13,306 nucleotides of DNA from Gammaproteobacteria bacterium (lineage in GTDB: Bacteria; Pseudomonadota; Gammaproteobacteria; SZUA-152), in contig JAUWLO010000036.1 of assembly GCA_030613605.1 (NCBI GenBank), forward strand, positions 1 to 13,306, given 5' to 3'. A program made the position numbers and the translations under genes. The stretch's first letter is position 1. The number at the start of each line of letters is the position of its first letter. The notes beneath the pieces were generated by a model. That model was given only the letters and a program-made list of their open reading frames with translations. It did not search any database and was not told the DNA's origin. Shown one piece after another: positions 1 to 6,150 of the stretch.

Positions 1-1064
1 TCTGCCGTCTTGGCACAACGAAATCCAAAGCTGTCATTTTTGACTTTTTTCGCAAAAAAAGCGCGGTTAAATACCGGTGCTGATATTCCACATTTATAAA
101 ACGAACAGTCAAACCATGATCCGCCCTTTAGAGTCTTATAACGCTCACCATAACTTTCGGACTCAGTTTTATTACCGGGGTATGCCTTATACCAAGAATC
201 AGTCCACTCCCACACATTACCCGAGATATCATAAAGCCCATACGGACTCTTGCCTTCTTCAAATGAACCAACGGGTGTAGTGTCACCAAAGCTTCCAACC
301 TCTTTCCAGCGTAGCGGTGTATTGGCTTTGGACGTATCAAATTCATCACCCCATGGGAATAACTGGCCTTTAGTACCCCTGGCTGCTTTTTCCCACTCCT
401 GATCGGTGGGCAAGCGCTTGCCTGCCCAATGACAATAATCATTGGCATTATTCCAGGTCACATAAACAACGGGATGATCCGCCTTACCTTCGGGGAAGGT
501 GCGATTACGCCAGTGTCTTGGGGAGCGCCCGTTAGTTGCATCGTTGAATTTTTTATATTGAAGGTTAGTTACTTCATGTATATCAATATAATATTCTGAC
601 AATGTAACCATATGCTGTGGCCCTTCATCAGGTAGTCGAGTATCCGTACCCATGATGAATTTCCCCGCAGGAATGAATACCATTTTATTAGGAGCATCAC
701 CAAGACGCGAACCTCTGACGTACATCGGAAAGCGCATACCAACAGACGTTCCCACGCTCGATAATGTTTTCTTTACAGACTTATCTGGGCTTGTTGAAAC
801 TTTATGCAACACCCCCGGAGCATCGATCAGAGATACCCCGTCAGGATTATCACTTTCATGACAGTCCTGACACTTACCCAGACTTATAGTTAAGACTGTT
901 TGTAAATCATCTTTGTCACTATGACAACGCATACATTGTTCCTGCGAATGCACATAATCTTTACCCGATTCTAACGGCACATTTCCTGCGGGTGACGATT
1001 CCACTGCCCCACAAAACAGAAAGGTAATGCCTGAGATAAGAAAGGCTGAGGAAAACCCGGGCAT
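1..1064 (-). CDS. Exported diheme cytochrome c / SUMF1 (FGE-sulfatase-like) fusion protein, 3' end cut off
   Basis: Reading the minus strand from an ATG at 1064 gives 354 codons with no stop before the window edge. Residues 1-27 look like a secretion signal (hydrophobic run about 8-20). Two c-type haem-attachment motifs follow: CMRCH at 44-48 and CQDCH at 65-69. From about 126 to the edge is a formylglycine-generating-enzyme/SUMF1 domain, with RLPTDQEWEKAARG at 217-230, FPWGDE at 236-241, GNVWEWT at 282-288, KGGSW at 313-317 and FGFRCA at 346-351. FGFRCA normally closes this fold, so only a short tail is probably missing. The domain family includes true FGE, EgtB, PvdO and NirV; a haem-binding export form suggests periplasmic redox work, not sulfatase maturation, but this is inference. 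The gene starts 8 bases after the tilS stop, so co-transcription is likely. No clear Shine-Dalgarno sequence precedes the ATG; the start was chosen because it preserves the signal peptide. Confidence 0.85.
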   Translation of the reverse strand, partial: MPGFSSAFLISGITFLFCGAVESSPAGNVPLESGKDYVHSQEQCMRCHSDKDDLQTVLTISLGKCQDCHESDNPDGVSLIDAPGVLHKVSTSPDKSVKKTLSSVGTSVGMRFPMYVRGSRLGDAPNKMVFIPAGKFIMGTDTRLPDEGPQHMVTLSEYYIDIHEVTNLQYKKFNDATNGRSPRHWRNRTFPEGKADHPVVYVTWNNANDYCHWAGKRLPTDQEWEKAARGTKGQLFPWGDEFDTSKANTPLRWKEVGSFGDTTPVGSFEEGKSPYGLYDISGNVWEWTDSWYKAYPGNKTESESYGERYKTLKGGSWFDCSFYKCGISAPVFNRAFFAKKVKNDSFGFRCAKTA

Positions 1065-1072
1065 TTGATATT

Positions 1073-2422
1073 TCAACACTGGCCGCCAGGATGTTTATCC
1101 GGTAACCAGTTTATTTTGTAACCTAAATCACCCGCATTTGCGGTATAAGCATCGGCGATCCAGAGATCTGCAACAGCAATAAGCTCATCATCAACGAATA
1201 ATAATGGTAAACGATCTCTTTCCCAGGGAGCTATACCCTTTTCCTGAAAAAGTTTTTTCAGCGAATGATGTCCATCCCGACCTGATGGCTGTATTTCTTC
1301 TCCGCCCTGACGAAAACGTGTTTCAATTACCTTGCCAGCCAGAAGTTTTTCAGACAACAGGAAAGTGTTATTTTTTACCCTGTGACTCATGCAGGATAAC
1401 TGCCCAAGCCCTGGCACAACCAATGGCTCATCCATATCCCATTCCAGCACCTGATCAATATCATGGTGTTTCTTCGCCACGGACACATAAATAACATCAC
1501 GATAACGGCGAACTTCTACTTCAGACCAGGTCACCAGTGGACAGCTTTCATCAGAGGTACACACAACATCCTCCCAGACTCGTTGCATTTGAGCTGCTGT
1601 AGGTGTTGGATAATGGTTATCACGAAACCACTGGTGCAGAACGTTACGGCCACGTATCTCACCAAGATCATATAAGGCCTTCGCGGAAAATGTATTGTCT
1701 CCAGTTTGCATCGGCCGATAATCATTTCTGGCGCTATCCGCTAATAAATCAGCCGCTTCCGCGCACAATGATGCAGACCTGGACAAGGTGGCAGAAACTG
1801 CCGGAAATCGTTTTTTCAGGAGGGGTAAAATTTTGTGGCGCAAGAAGTTTCTGTCAAAACCGGTGTCAAAATTACTTTCATCATCCACCCAGCTTAACTT
1901 ATTCTCTTTGGCATAAGATTCCAGCTCGCCTCGCGCCACAGCAAGTAATGGCCTGGCATGCCAGCCTTTTCCAAAATCAGACATCAAGGGCATTGCGGCC
2001 AATCCCCGGGGGCCTGCACCACGTAACAACTGGATTAACAGCGTTTCAGCCTGATCATCCTGATGGTGCGCTGTCAGTAAACAATCACCTTCTTTAACCA
2101 GGTCTGTGAAAGCACGATAACGAGCCTCACGCGCCGCTGCTTCAGGACTTTCTCCTGTATCGGGCAAGGCATCAACAGAAATACTGTTAAACGGAATCCC
2201 CAACTTTTCACATTGAGCAGCACAATGTGCAGACCAGCTACTGGCATGCTTGCTCAGGCCATGATTGATGTGGACGGCCACCACTTCCAGGTTCTCAAGT
2301 TCTTCATATTTAGCCGCAACCATATGAAGTAGAACATGGGAATCCAGCCCTCCGCTGTAAGCCACAATAAAGCGTCTGATTTGCGAAAAGACGGGCAAGT
2401 TTTTAAGCGAAAATTCGAACAT
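1073..2422 (-). CDS. tilS: tRNA(Ile)-lysidine synthase TilS
   Basis: TilS uses ATP and lysine to convert C34 of the CAU-anticodon tRNA-Ile to lysidine, so that it reads AUA and is charged with isoleucine. The 449-residue protein has the N-type ATP pyrophosphatase loop SGGLDS at 23-28, the HHQDDQAET motif at 119-127, GAGPRGLAAMP at 135-145, and the RNFLRHKILPLL stretch from 191. The C-terminal TilS domain includes the FRQGGEEIQP and KKLFQEKGIAPWERDRLPLL segments. Length is close to E. coli TilS (432 residues). The ATG at 2422 places the P-loop at the usual distance from the N terminus, although no good ribosome-binding site precedes it. In relatives tilS usually follows accA directly; here a plus-strand block of about 2.5 kb separates them, so tilS must use its own promoter in 2423-2735 or another upstream source. 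Confidence 0.97.
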   Translation of the reverse strand: MFEFSLKNLPVFSQIRRFIVAYSGGLDSHVLLHMVAAKYEELENLEVVAVHINHGLSKHASSWSAHCAAQCEKLGIPFNSISVDALPDTGESPEAAAREARYRAFTDLVKEGDCLLTAHHQDDQAETLLIQLLRGAGPRGLAAMPLMSDFGKGWHARPLLAVARGELESYAKENKLSWVDDESNFDTGFDRNFLRHKILPLLKKRFPAVSATLSRSASLCAEAADLLADSARNDYRPMQTGDNTFSAKALYDLGEIRGRNVLHQWFRDNHYPTPTAAQMQRVWEDVVCTSDESCPLVTWSEVEVRRYRDVIYVSVAKKHHDIDQVLEWDMDEPLVVPGLGQLSCMSHRVKNNTFLLSEKLLAGKVIETRFRQGGEEIQPSGRDGHHSLKKLFQEKGIAPWERDRLPLLFVDDELIAVADLWIADAYTANAGDLGYKINWLPDKHPGGQC

Positions 2423-2735
2423 AAGCGAATTGTATCAGGACAGCGTCAGGAGGGTGTTTTTAAAAGATCAGAGAAAAATACATGCGCGACCTCCACGCTC
2501 CAGCCTGAGCATGAGTCTGCGTGTGTGAATTGCGGATTACTAGCGTGCAGATATCTTCCTATCTGATTGTTTTTATTATGTTTTAAATATAGCCATAAAT
2601 GGTAAAAATACCAGTAATAACAAGGGGTACAAGCTAAAGTACTCTGGATTCAGGACGATAATTAAATAGAGATAAGTGTTCTTTTAACTGTGATTTGGAA
2701 AATCAAATCATGGTAATAATTTTAGGGAAGTTACC
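2423..2735. other. 313-base intergenic region between divergent tilS and the small exported protein gene
   Basis: No credible coding frame is present here. The region must hold the promoters for tilS (leftward) and for the gene at 2736 (rightward), but I see no convincing -35/-10 pair on either strand. It turns A+T-rich at about 2560. A small perfect palindrome, TGGTA-AAAA-TACCA at 2600-2613, could be a protein-binding site but is short enough to be chance. An AGGGAAG ribosome-binding site at 2724-2730 serves the gene at 2736. The shift in base composition probably marks the left border of the A+T-rich block. Confidence 0.5.
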
Positions 2736-3167
2736 ATGCCCAAAGTACAAGCCATTCCATACCGGCCAGTTTTTTTATTCCTGTTTATATTCGTCATCAT
2801 AAGTATGACTGCATCCAATATTGCCAGTGCGGGCGATGACCGGTCAATTAAAGGTCAGCTGAGAAAAGATATCCAGAGCTCAATGGAAGAATATATAAAA
2901 AAACAAACCATAGACGGAAAACTCTATGTGTTTGATGCTGTGCAAAATGAACTACTGACACTAACTTCCGGGAAACCACGCCCCGGCATTGTTAAAGATG
3001 GCGAATTTTTCCTTACCTGTGCAGATTATGTTGACCAGAAAGGGAATAAAATTGATCTGGACTTTATGGTCAGAAAATCTGGCGACAAATATATCACCAC
3101 CCAAACAATTGTTCATGCCGTGGCAGACGAGTACCGCCCTTATCATGTTAGAGATCGAAACAATTAA
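2736..3167 (+). CDS. Small exported protein of unknown function
   Basis: I do not recognise this 143-residue protein. Residues 1-10 form a basic start, 11-24 a strongly hydrophobic core, and ASA at 30-32 a good signal-peptidase I site, so a mature periplasmic protein of about 111 residues is expected. The mature part is soluble: a charged segment (about 33-57, RKDIQSSMEEYIKKQT) is followed by alternating hydrophobic/polar stretches that look like beta strands (DGKLYVFDAVQNELLTL, GEFFLTCADYVDQKGNKIDLDFMV, KYITTQTIVHAV). There is one cysteine, in LTCADY. The start is well supported by AGGGAAG at 2724-2730, seven bases or fewer from the ATG. The histidine kinase gene begins 140 bases downstream on the same strand, so a role as an accessory or ligand-binding partner of that sensor is possible, but the sequence alone does not show it. 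Base composition is A+T-rich like the kinase and unlike accA or dnaE. Confidence 0.8.
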   Translation: MPKVQAIPYRPVFLFLFIFVIISMTASNIASAGDDRSIKGQLRKDIQSSMEEYIKKQTIDGKLYVFDAVQNELLTLTSGKPRPGIVKDGEFFLTCADYVDQKGNKIDLDFMVRKSGDKYITTQTIVHAVADEYRPYHVRDRNN

Positions 3168-3173
3168 TCGTTA

Positions 3174-3209
3174 ATGGGTAGAACGCACTGTAACTTTAAT
3201 TTCTACCAT
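3174..3209 (+). terminator. Weak hairpin after the small exported protein gene
   Basis: The arms 3174-3183 and 3201-3209 pair over nine bases with one bulged G, around a 17-base loop, followed by GTTTT at 3210-3214. The large loop, A/T-containing stem and short T run make it a poor intrinsic terminator. It could equally be a leaky stop between the small gene and the kinase, or chance. Confidence 0.22.
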
Positions 3210-3219
3210 GTTTTAACCA

Positions 3220-3228
3220 CCCCCCCCC
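3220..3228 (+). repeat. Run of nine C between the small exported protein and histidine kinase genes
   Basis: Nine consecutive C residues lie about 80 bases upstream of the kinase start, inside otherwise A+T-rich intergenic DNA. Tracts like this can change length by slipped-strand replication. The tract falls outside any reading frame with a normal start, so any effect would be on promoter spacing or mRNA structure, not directly on a protein. Confidence 0.9.
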
Positions 3229-3307
3229 ACTCAATGAACATAAAATATTCAATATCGTTGTTAATTTCCCCAAAAACAATAACACCTATCCCACAATAAA
3301 CTCGCAT

Positions 3308-4939
3308 ATGTTCAAGTTTGTTAATTTATCAATACGAAGAAAAATATTATTCATTGCTATAGTTGGCGGGCTAGGATTAATCGTAAATATTTATTACACA
3401 CACACTGTCGTTGAAAAGAATTCAGCTCGACTTAATACCATTACCAATATTTATTTTCCAGTGATAGAAAAAACGGACATGTCCGTTACATATCTTGAAA
3501 AAATAAATAATTTATTTTCTGAAGCCATCAGCTCCGGAGAAGCAATATTCCTGGAGTCTGCTGATATTGTGAAGATTAAAATGAATTCATCCCTTGACAA
3601 AATTTCGATGATATCCGGTGACAAAAACCACGCCCCCCAGAATCTAAAAGATGAATTCAATGCCTACTACATATCAAATAAAAAATTGGCCGCTGGCATA
3701 ATATCCGGGAAATTACAGTCTATTGATTTAAAAGAATCAGTTGAAGAAAAAAACCGGACCATGGATCGATTTGAAACATCCCTAATAAATTTCAGAGATA
3801 CTAATTTTAAGAAATTTTCTGCCATTATCGAGGAAACTGATTTAGCTGCCAGGAATTCACTGGATATCGGGATTATTATTTTTATAATAGTCGGCTGGTT
3901 GCTCATGTTTTCAACACTAGCTGTCACCACAACAATCATGGAAAGTTTTGATAACGTCATCGATTCACTAAAAAAAATGGCGAAAGGAAAAATCGACAAA
4001 GGCCACCCGATTAAAAACTTTGAAGACGATAACGGCAATGTTCCAGAAGAATTACTAATGGTAAAAAATGCCCTTAACTCCGTAACCAAACGATTCATTG
4101 AGACAGAAAAAGAAATCTGGGATCTAAACTATTCACTGCAGGACAAAGTTGACTCGGCAACCGCTCAACTACAAAGCGTAAATAAAAAGCTGGAAAATGC
4201 GGTAATCATGGCCAATGAAGCCAACAAAGCAAAAAGCACTTTCCTGGCAAACATGAGCCACGAACTTAGAACCCCCATGAACGCAATAATCGGTTATGGC
4301 GAATTAATTGAAGAAGATATTAAAAATAAAAAATACGAAAACATGGTATCTGACATAAGAAAGGTGAGAACTGCAAGCAATCATCTTTTATCCCTTATAA
4401 GCGATATTCTGGATTTATCTAAAATTGAAGCCGGCAAAATGGAATTTACTCCAGTGCCTTTCAGTCTAGTGCAGCTTACAGATGAAATAGAATCGACTAT
4501 TAAGCCATTAATTATGGATGGAAAAAATACATACGTGGTAGATATCCAAACAAATTCCACCGAAATGTTTACAGACCTGACAAAGCTCAAACAAATATTG
4601 CTTAATCTATTAAGCAACGCCAGCAAATTTACCGAGAATGGTGAAATTAAACTTGTCATCAGTTCTCATTTTGAAAACCAGATAGAATATTTAAATTTCG
4701 AAGTTATCGACACAGGAATAGGCGTACCAGCGGACAAAATCGTTACTTTGTTTGATACATTCACTCAGGTTGACTCAACAACGACAAAGAAATTTGGAGG
4801 TACCGGGCTCGGACTGGCAATAAGCAAACGATATGCTGAAACAATGGGTGGATCCATCCAGGCAGAAAGCAAAGAAAATGTTGGCTCGAAGTTCGTTATC
4901 ACAATTCCTTTGCGCTTTGCTACCGATCTGGCGTCTTAA
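3308..4939 (+). CDS. Membrane-bound sensor histidine kinase (orphan in this window)
   Basis: This 543-residue inner-membrane sensor would autophosphorylate on histidine in response to a periplasmic signal and pass the phosphate to a response regulator not encoded here. Transmembrane helices are predicted at about 13-29 and 186-206. The roughly 155 residues between them are rich in helix-forming residues, resembling four-helix-bundle ligand domains of chemoreceptors. A HAMP-like linker (about 207-262) and a coiled coil (about 263-305) lead to the HisKA domain with SHELRTP at 317-323; H318 is the expected phosphorylation site. The ATPase domain has the N box (LLNLLSNASKFT, 431-442), G1 DTGIG at 468-472 and G2 GGTGLGL at 498-504. 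The protein ends just after the ATPase domain, with no receiver or HPt domain. The ATG lacks a clear ribosome-binding site; it was kept because it precedes the basic SIRRK segment before the first helix, and no standard start codon lies upstream in frame back to the stop at 3197. Confidence 0.93.
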   Translation: MFKFVNLSIRRKILFIAIVGGLGLIVNIYYTHTVVEKNSARLNTITNIYFPVIEKTDMSVTYLEKINNLFSEAISSGEAIFLESADIVKIKMNSSLDKISMISGDKNHAPQNLKDEFNAYYISNKKLAAGIISGKLQSIDLKESVEEKNRTMDRFETSLINFRDTNFKKFSAIIEETDLAARNSLDIGIIIFIIVGWLLMFSTLAVTTTIMESFDNVIDSLKKMAKGKIDKGHPIKNFEDDNGNVPEELLMVKNALNSVTKRFIETEKEIWDLNYSLQDKVDSATAQLQSVNKKLENAVIMANEANKAKSTFLANMSHELRTPMNAIIGYGELIEEDIKNKKYENMVSDIRKVRTASNHLLSLISDILDLSKIEAGKMEFTPVPFSLVQLTDEIESTIKPLIMDGKNTYVVDIQTNSTEMFTDLTKLKQILLNLLSNASKFTENGEIKLVISSHFENQIEYLNFEVIDTGIGVPADKIVTLFDTFTQVDSTTTKKFGGTGLGLAISKRYAETMGGSIQAESKENVGSKFVITIPLRFATDLAS

Positions 4940-4983
4940 TCGGTCAAAATAAAAGCAACGATCAGAATAGTATCAAAGCATTT

Positions 4984-5027
4984 ACATAACCAATAAAGGC
5001 TCCATTCGGAGCCTTTATTGGTTATGT
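4984..5027. terminator. Bidirectional terminator between the histidine kinase and accA
   Basis: A perfect 20-bp inverted repeat (4984-5003 and 5008-5027) surrounds a four-base loop ATTC. The core GGCTCC/GGAGCC is flanked by AATAAA on one side and TTTATT on the other, so either strand gives a G+C-rich hairpin followed by a U-rich tract. It lies between two convergent genes, 44 bases after the kinase stop and 29 bases after the accA stop, which fits a shared intrinsic terminator. Confidence 0.88.
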
Positions 5028-5056
5028 GTAAAGCTTATATGCCAGAACTCTGAAAA

Positions 5057-6016
5057 TTACCCCTCTTCATAATTCCCGTACTGCATTAAACGCTCGTAGC
5101 GATTATCCAGCAATTTATCCAGCGATATACTTTCAAGCACTTCAAGACTTTCCAGCAAGGCACTTTTCAAATTATTCGCCATGGTATCCACATCACGATG
5201 TGCGCCACCCAAAGGTTCATTCACAACTTGATCGATCAACCCTAATTCTTTAAGTCGACCAGATGTAATTCCCATAGCAACGGCTGCATCTTCGGCTTTT
5301 TCTGCGCTTTTCCACAGGATAGTAGAGCAACCTTCCGGCGATATAACAGAATATGTTCCGTACTGAAGCATCAATACGCGATCACCAACACCAATCGCCA
5401 AAGCACCACCGGAACCACCCTCACCGATTACCGTACAAATAATCGGCGTCTTAAGTTGCGACATCACAAACAGGTTGCGTGCAATGGCCTCACTTTGATT
5501 GCGCTCTTCTGCACCAATGCCAGGGTATGCGCCAGGCGTATCGATGAACGTTAATATGGGTAACTTAAAACGCTCTGCCATTTCCATTAGACGCAACGCC
5601 TTGCGATACCCTTCCGGACGTGGCATGGCAAAGTTACGTTTTAATTTTTCTTTGGTATCACGACCTTTTTGCTGACCAATCACCATGACGGGTTTGTTAT
5701 CAATGCGGGCGATACCACCAACAATAGCAGCATCATCAGCATGACTTCTATCGCCATGCAATTCCTGAAAATCAGTAAAGATACGTTTGATGTAATCCAG
5801 CACGTAAGGTCGTTGCGGATGCCGCGACATCTGAGATGTTTGCCAGGGATTAAGACTGGAAAAAATCTTTGCCGTCAGCTCCTGACTCTTGGCCTGAAGG
5901 CGGGTGATCTCTTCGGAGATATTCACCTCGGCGTCTGATCCCACATGACGCAACTCTTCAATTTTTGCCTCAAGCTCGGCAATGGGCTGTTCAAATTCGA
6001 GAAAATTAAGATTCAT
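5057..6016 (-). CDS. accA: Acetyl-CoA carboxylase, carboxyltransferase subunit alpha
   Basis: AccA pairs with AccD to form the carboxyltransferase that moves CO2 from biotin on AccB to acetyl-CoA, giving malonyl-CoA for fatty-acid synthesis in the cytoplasm. At 319 residues it matches E. coli AccA in length. The N-terminal helical segment begins MNLNFLEFEQPIAELEAKIEEL as in relatives, followed by HPQRPYVLDYI at 66-76, GDRSHADDAAIVGG at 88-101, TPGAYPGIGAEERNQSEAIA at 160-179 and the oxyanion-hole loop EGGSGGALAIGVGD at 199-212. No zinc ribbon is expected, since that is on AccD. The ATG at 6016 fits the family N terminus, though the ribosome-binding site is weak. It lies 129 bases downstream of dnaE on the same strand; tilS, its usual next neighbour, is displaced by the plus-strand block. 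Confidence 0.97.
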   Translation of the reverse strand: MNLNFLEFEQPIAELEAKIEELRHVGSDAEVNISEEITRLQAKSQELTAKIFSSLNPWQTSQMSRHPQRPYVLDYIKRIFTDFQELHGDRSHADDAAIVGGIARIDNKPVMVIGQQKGRDTKEKLKRNFAMPRPEGYRKALRLMEMAERFKLPILTFIDTPGAYPGIGAEERNQSEAIARNLFVMSQLKTPIICTVIGEGGSGGALAIGVGDRVLMLQYGTYSVISPEGCSTILWKSAEKAEDAAVAMGITSGRLKELGLIDQVVNEPLGGAHRDVDTMANNLKSALLESLEVLESISLDKLLDNRYERLMQYGNYEEG

Positions 6017-6022
6017 AATAAA

Positions 6023-6064
6023 ATCAGTGGCTAGTATCTAGTTGCTATAAGCAAGTAGCTGTAA
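6023..6064 (+). repeat. Degenerate 7-base tandem repeat array, left half
   Basis: Five in-phase 7-base units at 6030-6064 read gctagta, tctagtt, gctataa, gcaagta and gctgtaa, with a weaker sixth unit (atcagtg) at 6023-6029. The consensus is near GCTAGTA. The array lies in the dnaE-accA gap, directly upstream of the accA start. With the array at 6116-6150 in the opposite orientation it could fold back into an imperfect stem. Short heptanucleotide repeats are known from cyanobacteria; whether this is a dispersed family in this genome cannot be told from one locus. Confidence 0.65.
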
Positions 6065-6115
6065 AATGAAATATTGTACCTGCTTTAACCACCATCATCA
6101 CTATAAAACGCCGCT

Positions 6116-6150
6116 TCCTGGCTACTCGCTACTAGTTACTCGAACCTAGT
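6116..6150 (-). repeat. Degenerate 7-base tandem repeat array, right half, overlapping the dnaE stop
   Basis: On the minus strand, five in-phase units read actaggt, tcgagta, actagta, gcgagta and gccagga (6150 down to 6116). They share the consensus of the plus-strand array at 6023-6064 but run the other way. The first unit contains the dnaE stop codon TAG at 6146-6148, so the repeat has entered or shaped the gene's 3' end. The 51 bases between the two arrays show nothing else recognisable. Confidence 0.65.

Noticed and set aside
128..448. A 106-codon minus-strand frame at the left edge
   Set aside because: It is in a different frame from the continuous SUMF1-domain coding sequence, which covers the same bases and has clear family motifs.
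1603..2097. A 164-codon plus-strand frame within tilS
   Set aside because: It is antisense to the conserved tilS coding sequence, with no motif or start signal of its own.
3234..3299. A 21-codon frame starting just after the C tract, considered as a leader peptide for the kinase
   Set aside because: No ribosome-binding site precedes the ATG, and the peptide has no attenuator-like codon run or following terminator/antiterminator pair.
2540..5050. An insertion sequence or integrative element carrying the kinase block
   Set aside because: I found no transposase, integrase, terminal inverted repeats or target-site duplication at the edges. Only the composition shift and broken gene order suggest insertion.
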